This document shows positions 10,530-22,873 of a stretch of DNA of 64,000 bases, in pieces. How positions within the stretch are numbered: the first letter of the stretch is position 1; each line of letters begins with the position of its first letter. Location of the stretch: positions 59,337,701 through 59,401,700 of the forward strand of contig OY288247.1 of NCBI GenBank assembly GCA_958450325.1. Reading direction: 5' to 3'. Below the pieces are notes generated by a model. It searched no databases, was not told the origin of the DNA, and saw nothing but the letters and a program-made list of their open reading frames with translations. This stretch comes from Agrostemma githago. Lineage: Eukaryota > Streptophyta > Magnoliopsida > Caryophyllales > Caryophyllaceae. The position numbers and the translations under genes were made by a program.

Positions 10530-12717
10530 TGTGGACATGACATAGGTCCACCCCGACGCGGCCACGCGCGGGTTTGGGGAGGCGAATGAATCTCCATATG
10601 AGAATGGATCGAATTGAAATTTAAATCGAAGTTGGAGTCGCCACCGAACTTTGTGGGAGTTCGGGCCCGTTTGAACTCACTCTGTGTCGTAGTAGGCCGT
10701 ATACAAAATACGGTCCATTTCCGATGTCAGAGTTTATTGGGTTCGTCCCTTAGCATTTGATACCGATACCGACGTTATCGGATATTGTATATTGAATAAC
10801 TCTCGTTGCCAATGGTTTCGGACATCCGGAAACCGAGGTTCTGAGTAAGGGGTGAGGGTACGTGTTGGGAAGCCCACGAAGGATACCCAACCCCGCCCGC
10901 ACATTAGCGGCATCTACTAGGATATCGTTTGATTTTAAAATACGCGCGTTAGTTGAACGATGAAATGATATGCAAACATTGTTTTCCCTAAACATGCGAG
11001 AAATTGAATGGGTTGCTAAGTTGATTTAATGCATGAAAAATTAACGTCAAAGTTGAATTTAGCATGTGAGATTCGTTTTAGTACAATAAAACAAACGATG
11101 AAAAGAAATTGCTACAAACATGAACAAACAAGTTAGTAACGATTGAATAATAAAAAATAGATATGATAATATGCATGACTTTGAAAAGTTTAATTCACGT
11201 GATGGATTAGCACGCGTTGACCGGGGTCAATAAAAATAAATTCCAGATTTAAAAAAACGTTGTTTTGTCTATAAAACGATGTTCGAAGAATATATAATAA
11301 AAAGCGAAAAACGTGTCGCATATTAGCCTGCCACACGACTCGCCCAGGGTGCGCGCGACTCGCGCCCCGGCCTGTTTCGAGGTTGATTTTTTTGAGAAAT
11401 CGATGACTTTATTAAATCGCGTACAAATATTGCATAATTTGTACTCAACTTAATGTTCTCGATATTCGTTATGTTCAATATTCGATTATGAAATCGATAT
11501 CGAATATTCGGAATGACTTTTAGAAAAGGTTTTATAAAATTGTTTTGAAAAAAGAATTTGAAGGAAACGAAAAAGAATGTTGGTTCTCTCCGCGTTAAAA
11601 TCGTCGTATTTTGTAAAAAGTAATGATTTTTTAGCATCAACGAGATTAATGTAATTCTTTTAATACGATATTCGATTAGAGAATCGGTATCGTATTTTTT
11701 AAGAATATTTGTTATATGAAAATAGTTTTAGTAATATCGATATTAGAAAAAAACGATGAACGACCCATAATAAACGACCGACGAGGACGCGAGAAAAAGA
11801 AGAAGAAAACGAGTGAAAGGAGGGAAGAAAAGAGAGAAATCGGGTTTGATTACACCCTCAACCTACATGCTTTTGTTAACTCAGATCGGGGCTCGTCGGA
11901 ATGTGGCTAGGGAACGGGAGCGTCAAGTTAATGTTGGTGAGTTATGGTGGTTGGTTGGGACGTGTAACGATGACGGGTATAGGCCAGTTTTTGTAGTTTC
12001 GGGTTACCCTATCGGTTTCTCGATGCTAAGTGTAAGAGTCTCGAGGTGTATGAATAATTGGTGTATAGATTGTTTGGTCGATGTGTATGTTGTATGATAT
12101 GTGTTTGCAAAGGGTCCTATTTATAGGAAAAGAAGGTTGAGAGAGGTATCTTGCTTGTACGACAAGAAATACCAATCAGGATAGGAAATGTAAGAAGTTG
12201 TGAGGAACGAGAACTCCGTTACCTGGCAAAGAATAAAAGGGAACCGGCTGAAAACAGCCTGCTCGGCCGGGTATCCCATGCTCAGTCGAATGCTCGATTC
12301 GGTATTCGGATAGGATTCCTGCTTGAGATCGAATTCCCTCCTTAAACGGATTTGTTTAATATTTGTGTAGCTGATTTTTTTGTAGTATTCGAGCTTGAGT
12401 CGGATATGTGGGGTGACACGGCTGACCCGCAAGTCTCGAGAAAATATCTTTGACCGGGTTTGACTCGGTCGCTAAAAGATGGTTTTACTCCTGGTGCCGG
12501 ATTCGACCCAAATTAGTCTTATTTGACTCGAAACGACCCACTGGGCCTGGTTTAGAGGTTGGTTTTGTGAAATTTGTACTCCGTAAAAATCCCAAGCCAA
12601 ATATCCATGATTTCGAGCCCATTTCCGAGTACGTTAAAGCACGTTTGCGTCCGATCATCATCGGGTGTTTGTCGGAAACTGCTATAGACACCTGGCAGTA
12701 AAATGCGGGTGTCTACA
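10530..12717 (-). repeat. 3' LTR of the Retand-like element
   Basis: 2188 bp, TGTGGACATG…GGGTGTCTACA on the plus strand. It is nearly collinear with the right LTR, with scattered substitutions and small indels. Short open frames inside are not genes. Confidence 0.9.
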
Positions 12718-13354
12718 GAGCCCTCACTCTGACTGAGGCTTGGACAGGGCAAAAGTCAGAGTAGCTACCAGGCCAATCAAAAATTAAGACCTGGCAGACT
12801 TCTGATCGGGTCGCTTAAAGTCCATTAGACTCTGCGTGAAGGGCCCGCCGGCCATAGACTAGGAATGTACCTGAGCTGATGATAACTCCGTGGGGAATTG
12901 GACTCGTCGTATAAGACTTAGGTGCGCCTTTATATGGGCTCAACTTGTTAAATGCCGCTGGGGAGTTATGTGAATTGCACGGTCCTGCTTGAGTCGTCCT
13001 GTACATGATTTATGCAAAGTTGCAAAGTTTTGCATGTAACATTTGTAGGAAAATGACTCGCGCTGGGAAATAAAAAATTTTGAGAAAGGTTTTGAGTTTT
13101 GGATTTGAAAATCAGAAAATTTTTGACTCTGAAAAAGAATAGGAATGCTCGAGATGACTTAGCTAGATCCTAGGATAGGGCCTGTAAGCTAAATCTTCTG
13201 GTATTAGGAATCCTTAGGTGAGGAGGAGAATCCGGTTTTACGCTAGAAATACCCTCTCCTTGCTTCATAATTTTTCACAATTCCCACAATTCCCTCTCTT
13301 CCTTAAAGAAAAATAAGCCCTGAGAAATTTATTCTTTCTTTTAGAAATCCAATT
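12718..13354. other. Untranslated region between 3' LTR and PMD gene
   Basis: No coding sequence. Next to the LTR the minus strand is mildly purine-rich (AGAGTGAGGGCTC), a weak candidate for the polypurine tract. The side near 13354 would act as promoter and leader for the plus-strand PMD gene. Confidence 0.45.
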
Positions 13355-15045
13355 ATGGGAATCAATCGATTAATTGGAATGCTGCAAGAGTGGTCCCGAT
13401 ATTTTAGAGACGCAGATAAAGTCATTCTGACTCAGAATGGTGTCACCCAGTTATTCACGATCCGCCAGATCCAAGTAGACCGACATTTTTTGGATGCTTG
13501 CTTATCCTATTGGGACGATACTTATCACGTTTTTGGTTTTCCTCGAGGCGAAATCTGCTCTATCCCTGAGGAAATTGCTGCTGTAGGAGGGTGGAATCCC
13601 ATACTTCGTCCTGCTATTCCCTTTTCAGTTCATGATCCAAGGAGGAAATTAAGAGAATTTTTAGGTCTTTCTCATATGGAGGTATCCCGTATGCTGGAAG
13701 GAGATACCGTTTCCTTGATTGATTTGGCTGAAAAATTTATGAACCCAGATGACGTCCGGGTCAGGCCGGTCCATAGCCGTAGGGCCTTTATTTTCTGTAT
13801 GCTCCATGTTTACGCTTTTGAAGGCCATATGGATTTATTATCTTGCATGGGTCATGTCCGACTCTTCACTCTGGCTGACCTGATGGAAACGGAGCACAGC
13901 CCGGCTTGGCTGATTACAGGAGAGATTATCCAGGGTTTGGATAATCGCAAAAGGGATCCGTCAACCCGGTTGACTGGGAGTACCCATCTTTTACAGGTAT
14001 GCCGATTTTTTCGATTTTCGCAATTTTTCCGATTTTCCCGGTTTTTCTCGGTTTCTGCGGTTTTTCCCAATTTTCTCGGTTTTCGCGTTTTTTTTTAACG
14101 CGATTTTTGACAATTTTCGCGATTTTTTTTCTGGCGGTTTTTCAGCTGTGGCTGTTCGAGAGGCTATCGATCTTGGACCCTCCCCTAGACGTGAGCCGAT
14201 ATCAACCTAAACAAGTGATGACGAGGAGACGGACCGTTGCCTTTTCTCGCCTCCACACCCAAAAATACTGGGATGAAGTGTTGTCCTTCCATGAAGGCCC
14301 ATTGATCCGGTGGACCGTCCCATGGTGGCCCATTTATGTCCGAACCGGCTTAGAGTCTCGAGATAGGGCTCGATATCAGGTAATCCTATCTTTTAGACAA
14401 ACAATTCACCTCTTTCCCGATCGCATACTTAGGCAATATGGTCGGGCCCAAAGAATCCCGGAAATCGAGGCAATCGTGAGTGAACCTACTCAGTTGACGG
14501 ATGTAATGTGTGACACCTGGATGCAAAGGTGGTATACACGAGCCACTTTGTCCGTTCCTAAGAATCCTCATTCGATCTGGGTATCCGATTCTTATGTCAA
14601 ATGGACAAAGGCTGATTCTGCTAAAGCCTGAGCTGCTTTGAAGACTGACGAGGCTTTCGACCTGTTGCGTCGGGAGCATGCTAAAGATAATAGAAGCTTC
14701 TTTGACGAAGGCGCTACTCCGGCAAGTCAGAAAGGGAAATCTAGGACTCAGACTGAAGGGTCCAGTACTAAGGGTGCACGGGGGAAAGTGAGCCCCCAGA
14801 CGGACTTAGAAAGAAGACTTGGTCCAAGATTGGCAGCTAAGGACCGACTTGGTCCTCGAGACAGACTTCCCGAGCACATACGGGCTCGGCTTGGACCGGT
14901 GCAAGTGGCAGAAGACCGAAAATCGAAGAAGCGGGTTCGAGCAAAAGAAATTCCCCTTGTGATTAGGGAACGTTCGCCCCCGCCCCGTCGGCCTCGAGCT
15001 CCGCGTGACCCGAAAGATAAGGGGAAAGGAAAAATGTACGAGTAG
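13355..15045 (+). pseudogene. Plant mobile domain (PMD) gene, antisense to gag-pol, one intron
   Basis: The ATG at 13355 opens a frame of 214 codons that ends at a splice donor after 13996 (CAG|GTATGC). The acceptor at 14145 (TTTTTCAG|CTG) rejoins the frame in phase 0. The protein resembles the plant mobile domain / aminotransferase-like family (now often called the DUF7745 group in retrotransposons), with blocks such as 'DACLSYWDDTYHVFGF', 'LWLFERLSI' directly after the splice, and 'LRQYGRAQRIPEI'. Exon 2 is open until TGA at 14629-14631. The same frame then continues to TAG at 15043-15045 with a basic, Arg/Pro/Lys-rich tail, so the TGA is probably a nonsense mutation of a roughly 510-residue protein. 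PMD genes are widespread in plant Ty3 and MULE elements; host PMD proteins (MAIN, MAIL1) act in silencing. A role for this copy is unknown. Confidence 0.75.
13997..14145 (+). other. T-rich intron of the PMD gene
   Basis: 149 bp, GT…AG, composed almost wholly of degenerate 'TTTTTC(C/G)(G/A)' words (for example TTTTTCCGATTTTCCCGG). Phase 0 joining of the flanks restores the domain. Confidence 0.75.
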
Positions 15046-15403
15046 TCTCCTAAATTTATTATTTAAGTATTACTACTATTTTTGTGGTGTGATTTTTGTT
15101 GTTTGTTGTTTTTTTTGCGTGAGGCATTTTTTTTGAATAATAATAAAAGACATATTAGTGACGAACTGTTCCCGTCTTTTCGTTATTACAGTGGTTGTAC
15201 CCTTTTGAGGGGTTGCCTACGTATCCACGATTAGTGGAATCAAACCAACCGTAGTTCAGACTTTTTGCAATTTTTCAAAATACATCAAGATTATTAATTC
15301 GAGATGTGCGACGGTAGGATAAGTAATCCTAACTTATTGACTTGCTTAAAATTTTGAAAAAGACAAATTTTTACAAATTTTTGCAAATGACATTGAGGTA
15401 GGG
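15046..15403. other. Spacer between PMD gene 3' end and integrase 3' end
   Basis: The two genes converge here. AT-rich, with no coding sequence. Confidence 0.6.
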
Positions 15404-17530
15404 TTAGTAACGCTTCAACTGGTCCAAGTTGGTTGGGTTGACAAATTCGTTCCCGTCCAAGTCTATCAGCATTACTGCTCCTCCTGAAAGGATTTTCTTT
15501 ACCAAATATGGCCCAGCCCAATTGGGTTTGAATTTTCCTCTTGGGTCAACTGGTAGTAAAGCTCGAACGGATTTTAGAACTAGATTGCCCTCTTTGATAT
15601 TCCTGGGTCTAACCCTTTTGTTAAAAGCCTGTTGGATCCTTTTTTGATAGATCTGAATATTATTCAAGGCCCGAGATCGTCGTTCGTCCAAGAGGACTAG
15701 CGAGTCATATCGGGCTTGGACCCAATCTGCTTCAGGTACCTGACTCTCGAGTAAAATCCTGAGGGACGGTACTTCTAATTCAACTGGCTGGACCGCTTCC
15801 ATTCCATATGTCAGATAATATGGAGTTGCTCCAGTTGCGGTGCGAATTGATGTTTGATATCCCCATAAAGCAAAAGGTATCTTGTCGGGCCAGTCCCGAT
15901 AATTCTTAGCCATCTTTTTAAGTATGGTGACAATTGTTTTATTGGCTGCCTCTACCGCTCCATTTGTTTGGGGACGGTAAGGTGAAGATGTATGTCTTTT
16001 AATCTTATACTTTTCCAACAAAGTGGCAGTTTCAGCTTGAAAATGGGTCCCGTGATCACTGATGAACTCGTGTGGAATCCCGTATCGTCATATAATCTTG
16101 TTTTGGATGAACTTAGCCACATGTTTGGCATTCAAGATTCGGTATGACTCAGCTTCAACCCATTTGGTGAAATAGTCAATAGCCACCAAAATGAAGCATT
16201 GACCTCCTCTTCCGGAAGGGTTCACCTTCCCAATTATATCAATTCCCCACGTTGAGAATGGCCATGGTGATGTCATTGTATATGATAGGGATGAAGGCAT
16301 ATGTTGTACAATGGCGAAAATCTGACATTTATGGCAATGTTTGACATATAACTGACAGTCAGTTTCCATGCTATTCCAATAATATCCGAGTCTTGTGATT
16401 TTTCGGGCTAGCATATGGGCATTCATATGCAGACCGTTCTCACCATCATGTACCTCAGCCATGACTCTTTCGGCTCGCGTTTTGTCGATGCATAAGAGTA
16501 GAGCCCCCTGTGCTGTCTTCTTATATAACTGTCCATCGTCCGTGCGGATGAACTGGGTTGCCCATCTTCGTAGAGCTTTCTTGGCCCGGTTTTCAGATCC
16601 CGGGAGATATTCTCCCGATGTTAGGTAGGTTAGAATAGCCTGATACCAAGGTTCTGGATCAGTAATTTCGATATCTTGAATAGCGTGGATATATATCGGC
16701 TCGGATCGTCTTTCGACGCAAATAGGCATGCTGGTTAGATGCGCTGGGATATTCAGTAAAGATGCTAATTTTGAAAGGGCATCTGCAAACTGGTTTTCTT
16801 CCTGTGGTAGATAGATGTATTCCACCTTTTGGAACTGTTTTTCGAGAACCCTTACTCGTGCTTGGTAAGCCACGAGATTTGCGCTCCGAGTTTTCCATTT
16901 TTGTAGGGCTTGATTAATGACTAAAGACGAGTCACCGTGGACCCGAAGATTCGTTACTCCTAAATCAGCGGCGGCCTGCAACCCGTGAATGCACGCTTCA
17001 TATTCGGCTGCATTGTTAGTCACGTCAAAATCTAGCTTGATGGATAACGGGGTGTGTTCCCCTTGTGGCGAGATTAGTAAAATCCCGACACCAAACCCTC
17101 GAAATTTGGACGCCCCATCAAAGTATAAATCCCAAGTTTCGGTGTCAGTATGGAATATATATTCATCTGGGAAGGCCCAAGTATCAGTGTGTCCTTCCTC
17201 GGATACTGGACTATCGGCAAGGAATTTCGCGACTACCCGGCCTTTGATGGCTTTTAAAGGTACGAACTTGAGGTCGAACTCAGCTAGCATTAAAGTCCAT
17301 CTGGACATACGGCCGTTGAGGATAGGCTTCTCGAATAGGTACTTGATAGGATCCATTTTGGATAGCACATGTACCTTGTGGCTAAGCATGTAGTGTCGGA
17401 GCTTTTTAGTGGCCCACACTAAAGCTAGACACGTTTTCTCGAGCATTGTGTACTTGCATTCGTACTCTAGAAACTTTTTGCTGATATAATAGATTGCCCG
17501 TTCTTCAGAATCGACTGTTTGGGCCAGCAT
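15404..17530 (-). pseudogene. Retrotransposon pol, part 2: RNase H, archaeal-type RNase H, integrase
   Basis: Read on the minus strand from 17530. First comes the end of the ordinary Ty3 RNase H ('LEKTCLALVWATKKLRHY'). A complete second RNase H follows, starting 'WDLYFDGASKFRGFGVGI', with 'NNAAEYEACIHGL' and 'HGDSSLVI' carrying the acidic residues. This is the extra domain of the Tat lineage. Next is an integrase with a HHCC zinc site ('HDGENGLHMNAH…CQLYVKHCHKC') and a catalytic core whose three acidic residues lie in 'WGIDIIG', 'ISDHG' and 'GAVEAANK'. An in-frame TGA at 16086-16088 splits the core between the first and second acidic residues. The frame ends at 15404. It is out of frame with the upstream pol segment, which it overlaps by about 64 bases. 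Confidence 0.9.
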
Positions 17531-20529
17531 AGCTCCATGGCTGTCTCGGTCGTTGTTAGGTATAACGACAAAGGCAAGCCTGGTTGAGGTGGCATTAATA
17601 CTGGTGGAGAAGACAGAATATCCTTAATTTTATCGAAAGCCGTTTGACATTTGTCGTCCCACAGCACCTGTTCTCCTATCTTCAGTTTCTTGAAAATGGG
17701 CTCACAGGCCATGGTTAGCTTTGAAATGAACCGGCTGATATATTGGACTTTCCCGAGAAACCCTCTTATCTCCTTTTCGGTTTTGGGTGGTTGCATCTCG
17801 GTAATGGCCTTGATCTTTGCTGGGTCAACTTCGATGCCACGCTGGCTGACAATGTGGCCCAGTAGCTTGCCCGATGTTACCCTAAAACTGCATTTTTGAG
17901 GGTTTAGCCTCATATTGTACTTGCGTAGTCGGGTAAAGAACTTTCTTAGGGCCGCAATGTGCCCGTTTCGGTCCTTGGATTTGATGATCATGTCGTCCAC
18001 GTAGCCCTCCACCTCTTTGTGCATCATATCATGTAGTAAAGTGGTAGCGGTTCGCTGATAAGTGGCACCGGCATTGATAAGCCCAAATGGCATCACGGTA
18101 TAACAGTAAGTACCCCAAGGTGTAATGAACGTGGTCTTACTCATGTCTTCCTCCGCCATTTTGATCTGATTGTACCCGGCATACCCGTCCATGAATGATA
18201 GAAGGACATGGTCGGCCGTGTTATCCACCAGTATATCGATATGTGGTAACGGGAAATCGTCTTTTGGGCTGGCCTTATTAAGATCTCGGAAGTCTACACA
18301 TACCTGAACTTTGCCGTCTTTTTTGGGTACTGGCACGATGTTTGCAACCCAGTCTGGATATTCAGACACTTGAATAAAGCCCGCTTTGAATTGTTTATCG
18401 ACTTCCTCTTTGACTTTGAGAGACCATTCGGGCCTCATTCTTCGGAGTTTCTGTTTTACCGGCTTGTACCCGTCTTTGATGGGTATACGGTGTTCAGCTA
18501 TCTCCCGGTCTATTCCCAGCATGTCCTTGTAGGACCATGCGAAGACGTCTTTGAATTCTTGGAGGAGATCCGTGAATTGTTGCTTCTCCTCAGGATCCAA
18601 GTATAAGCCCAACTTAAGCATCTGAGGTTCTAAAGGGGTTCTTACGTTGATGGAATTGGTTTCTTGGATTACCGGATTTCGGGACTCCCTTTGTTCGAGT
18701 TGCTCGATTAGATGCGGAGGCAGTGGTACCTGTTCGTCGGGTTTCTCAATGTCATTGAAAGTAAGATTTTTGAAAATGTTTTGAAAATAAGACAAGTCGT
18801 AAGCAGAATGGTTATCGTTATTATTGAAAGTGAATTTTGAAAAGAGCTCGAAGAGAGCTGCCATTTGATCGTTTGCCAGAGGCAGGATAGGGAGAGCCCT
18901 CGGGACAGACTCGGAGGCTCCCGATGGTGTGACTAAAAAAGGGAGAGGGGTTACGGACTCGATCCTAGTACTGGACCTTCTAGACTTAGACCCGGACTCC
19001 GACTCTGACTCTGACTCAGACTCGAACTCAGACTCAGTGTCTTGCATATCCCCTTCACCGGTTGTTAGTTTGTAGACTCGACCCTCGCTGTCGGTCCACT
19101 TGATTGTCTTCCTCCAGGCTCTCTTTCCAGTGTCAACACCCACTTCGGAGATCAGCTTGGTTGGATCGAACCTGCTGCTGCGGAGAATCAAGCTGACTAA
19201 TTCCAGTTTAGGGGTCGGGACGACCTTATCTTCCCCGAATAGGAGTCCTAGGACGGGCTCAGTATTATTTGGGCCCTCCTTTGATTCGGCCTGGATAAGG
19301 GCAAAGATGTCATCCGGAATGAAATTGCATTCCCGAGCCAATTTGATCTCGGGATATGAGATGGTGGGCTGATAGAGGCCCACTTGAACAACTCCGAACA
19401 CTGGAGTGAGGAAGTAATCAGTCAGTCTTGGACTGTAAAGGCCCAAATAGGTACCCTTGAAGATGTCGATGGCCTTCTGAATACCGGCCTGAACCACGTG
19501 TTCCGGGGTTATAGCATACCCCAAGCCGAATCTTGACTCTTCATTGGTTAAGACCTCGATGATTTTGCCGGTTGGGAGGTCAGGTCTCGAGGTGACTCCG
19601 GACAGATAACCTAAATTTTGTAGCATCGTATCGATGCTAGTGGTGAAATAGGGCCGAAAAAGGTATTCTTCCTCGATCATTCCCACGAAGTTGAAACCTC
19701 GTGGGTCAGTTGAGCTTGCCGTGTTGCAGCTTGACACGGTTATAGGGGTAGCTTCGAAAGTAACGATCCCATCTTGTAAAGGTAGTTTGACCTTCCTGTG
19801 AAGGGTGGAAGACACGGCTTTAACCGCGTGAATCCAGGGTCTTCCAAGTAGCAGATTGGAAGATGAGATGACATCGATCACCTGAAATTCTAACTCCTTC
19901 TCTATTGGGCCCGTTATGATTGTTAGCTTAACGGCCCCAGCAACTGATTTTGGGCTTCCATCGAAAGCCTGGATAGTTTGTGCAGTTGGAAGGTAGTCAG
20001 CCTCGGTAATGCCGAGGGTCTTAGCTGTCCTTAAGGGAAGGACGTTTACTGCGGACCCATCATCAATTAGGGTCATCGGGAGGTATTTATTCCGGCAGAT
20101 CACCGTGATATATAGGGCCAAGTTATGGGTGGCCCCAAATGGTGGGAGATCGGACTCGGAGAAAGTGATAAGCGGCCCTTCTCCTTTGGACTTGCCTTTG
20201 AGGTGAGGCAAGATAGTGCCTACCATTTCGGTGGGGGTAACCGATGAGTCAACCTTGATTTCATCGAGAGCCTTAGTAAGTGCTGCCCGATGCTCCTGAG
20301 AACTAACCAAAAGTTGCCATATGGTAAGATCAGTTCGGACCCTCTTTAGTTGTCTGACTAGGGTCGTGTCAGCGTTAGGTTCCTCGGGAGTGAGTTCCGT
20401 TCTGGAAGGTTCAGTGACGGTTCCTGGAGTGGGGAGACCGGCCACGATGGTGTGTATGCCGGCCAGGGCTCTGGCTTTAGCCTTCCAGATTTGTTCGATG
20501 GTGACGGGGACAGCTTCCCCCTTAGCCAA
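17467..20529 (-). pseudogene. Retrotransposon pol, part 1: protease and reverse transcriptase
   Basis: About 1020 codons on the minus strand. The aspartic protease motif appears as 'LIDDGSAVNVLP', with 'LLGRPWIH' downstream. A long linker includes a Ser/Glu repeat tract (minus strand of about 18990-19040). The reverse transcriptase follows, with 'KKDGKVQVCVDFRDLN', 'VMPFGLINAGATYQR' and the active-site 'YVDD' in 'EGYVDDMIIKS', then the start of RNase H. A frameshift near 17530-17545 separates it from part 2. Upstream it is in the same frame as gag but is cut off by stops at 20569-20571 and 20530-20532, twelve codons apart. The first residues therefore do not mark a real start; this would normally be a gag-pol fusion or a product of readthrough or splicing. 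Confidence 0.9.
18985..19045 (-). repeat. Ser/Glu repeat tract in the pol linker
   Basis: A run of alternating GAG/TCN codons gives a (Ser-Glu)n tract between protease and reverse transcriptase. It is simple-sequence expansion with no known function. Confidence 0.7.
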
Positions 20530-20568
20530 TTAAACATCATCTCCATCGTCATTACATATCCCGTTGAT

Positions 20569-21828
20569 TTAGAAAATGAAAGGGGAAATGAGATGAGAGC
20601 AGTCGACTACTTCTCTAGTGAGAATGGCGTAAGTAGCAAGGGGATTATTTTTGTTACTCGGCTTATCACTGGGTAGTGGTATCTTCCCACTTTCGATCAG
20701 ATCCTGAATGAGATGCTTCAACTTCCAGCATTTCTCAGTGTCATGCCCGTTGCCTTGGTGATAGTGGCAATAGGCTTGAATATTGTAGCTCTTGGATCGC
20801 TTTTCGACGGGAACTTCCGGGATTGGGCCTATCGGTTGGATTAGGCCTTTTGAAGACAGCCTTTGTAAGGCATTAGCATAGGTTGTTCCTATGTCAGTGA
20901 ATACCCGATTTGGAGTATTCTTTTTGGTCGAGGTGTCTAATGAGTTAACCTCGTCGAAGATGCTTCGGGCCGCAGTTGTAGTTGCGGGCTTGCTGGAGGA
21001 TGAACTGGCTCCTTGATACCCCTTGGCGGAGGCCTTAGTAAGGCTCGCCAACCTTAGATCGTCTTCGATTCTCGTACCCATCTCGGTCAATGTGGCGAAA
21101 TCGGGTATGATGGCGTACCGGAGATGGATCCGGTAAGCGGGGAGGAGGTTTTTGACAAAGGCCTCCACCAGTACCTTTTCGCTGGGCTTGTCTATCAGCT
21201 TTACACTTTCAGCCCTCCACCTTTGAAGGTATTTGGTGAAACCCTCCTTAGGCTCTTGGGCCATAACCTCCAGAGTACGCATGGTAGTCTGGATCTTGGC
21301 GTTATCCGCGTAATTTCGCGCGAATTCCATTGCGACATCGTCCCAGGTTTTGTATTTCTTGTGATCAAGCCTGTAGTACCAGGCTTTTGGGTGCTTTTCC
21401 AGAGAGGAAGCAAAGAGATGCTTGAACATGGTCGATTTGACCCCCTTAACAGCCATAAAATCCTTGAAGGCCCGGATATGGAGTACCGGGTCTTCAGTCC
21501 CATCAAACGTTAGTAAGCCTGTTAAGTTGAGGTTAGCGGGCAGTTCATAGGTCAAGGGCGAATAGGCACGGGCATTTTCCATGAGGATGGTGTTTCTGGT
21601 GGTCGAGTGGACCTGTTTTTGCAGCTTTCGGATTGCGCCGGCCAGTGCGGCTAAAGGCCCGTCATCATCGATCGAGGGGTTGGGGGTTCCTTGTTCCACG
21701 GCACTTACCCGTGTGACGATGGCAATCTGGTCTTCCCTCATTTGTCTCAATTGGTCCTGGATTTGGGCCAACGAAGCTGTCAAGTCATCAATGGCTTCTT
21801 TCGTCATGGTTCGAGTGAAGGGCGGCAT
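20569..21828 (-). CDS. Retrotransposon Gag, Tat/Retand-like
   Basis: 419 codons from the ATG at 21828; intact. A short coiled-coil-like N-terminus ('SLAQIQDQLRQMREDQ') precedes the plant retrotransposon gag domain. Landmarks are 'LLTFDGTEDPVLHIRAF', 'KAWYYRLDHKKYKTWDDV' and 'GFTKYLQRWRAESVKL'. Near the C-terminus is a knuckle-like block, 'YCHYHQGNGHDTEKCWKLK', of the C-x2-H…H-x4-C kind common in plant Ty3 Gag. It would form the particle that packages element RNA. It ends at TAA 20569-20571, in the same frame as the pol segment that follows. Confidence 0.85.
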   Translation of the reverse strand: MPPFTRTMTKEAIDDLTASLAQIQDQLRQMREDQIAIVTRVSAVEQGTPNPSIDDDGPLAALAGAIRKLQKQVHSTTRNTILMENARAYSPLTYELPANLNLTGLLTFDGTEDPVLHIRAFKDFMAVKGVKSTMFKHLFASSLEKHPKAWYYRLDHKKYKTWDDVAMEFARNYADNAKIQTTMRTLEVMAQEPKEGFTKYLQRWRAESVKLIDKPSEKVLVEAFVKNLLPAYRIHLRYAIIPDFATLTEMGTRIEDDLRLASLTKASAKGYQGASSSSSKPATTTAARSIFDEVNSLDTSTKKNTPNRVFTDIGTTYANALQRLSSKGLIQPIGPIPEVPVEKRSKSYNIQAYCHYHQGNGHDTEKCWKLKHLIQDLIESGKIPLPSDKPSNKNNPLATYAILTREVVDCSHLISPFIF

Positions 21829-22873
21829 GTCTGTAAGAACACCGCGTAATCAGCAACTTAACCCGAATCCTAAAAAAAGTACATCCCGAGCAAGGGAAAA
21901 AGAAAAAGACTAAGACGAAAATGACTCGGAAAAGACACCTAGACGGGCGACTTGTGAAAAGGTGGGCCTCCCTTAGGATCCAGCTATGTGGGCTGGGCCC
22001 CGTTCGAAGGGAGGTTCACGTGAGACATTCCCAGACTTTAGACTCGATTGAGTGAATGGGCCAACCTTCGTAGGAGTATGTCCTACGTGGGTGGGCCTTG
22101 CCTTAGTAAAATAAGGTGGACTGGGACAGGGAAGAAACTCGTGATGTAAGATCGACGGAGTTTCGACGCTAGAGACTTCGACGACTTATGACACGACCCG
22201 ACACTGCTAAATACGGGAAGTCCTAAGAAGAGAAAGGTTTTGAAATATAATTTTTTTGAAAAGCCCAAAAAATTTGGGGAGGAAATCCCGGCCTTTTTCG
22301 AGAAAAACGGAAAAGGTGGGCCGGGTGACGGTTTTGAAAAAAATTCGAAAGTATTTTCGAGTTTTGAATTGGGCATAATACCGGCTAGAAAAGGGCTATT
22401 TTGAGTAAAATCGTGAGTCCTAAATTCGATATATGCCCAGGATTTTGAAATTGAATATTTTGAAAAGGATGCAATTTTTGAAAATGACGGTTTTTGAAAA
22501 AGAAGTGGATCAAGTAGCACGTAGTCATGGAAACAGTATAATGACACCATGTATGCTCTTAAGCTAAGTCTTGGTCAATCTATAAGGGTCTATACCAGTG
22601 AACATAGCCTATTCGAGAATCGGGGCGAACTTCCTAAGTCGAATTGAGCTTAGAACATGCTGTAAAACCCATACGAATCTGCTATGCACACCTTTTGACA
22701 TATCCAATTTGGACTACATCAATGGTATAGTGGGACGTCGGTCACCAGTAACGGCCCGGGAAAAGATGGGGTTATGCATAAACCGTAAAACTAAAACGCG
22801 TATTGTACTAGTCAAACGATTTCTATTCGAGTCTCACCCTGAGGATGCCGACGGTATGTCACGCATCAGTTAA
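21829..22873 (-). other. Untranslated leader between primer site and gag
   Basis: About 1 kb with no convincing ORF, as expected for the long 5' leader of Tat-lineage elements. Confidence 0.6.

Noticed and set aside
16989..17393. 134-residue plus-strand frame inside pol
   Set aside because: Antisense shadow of the RNase H region, with no features of its own.
21124..21513. 129-residue plus-strand frame inside gag
   Set aside because: Antisense shadow of the conserved Gag coding region.
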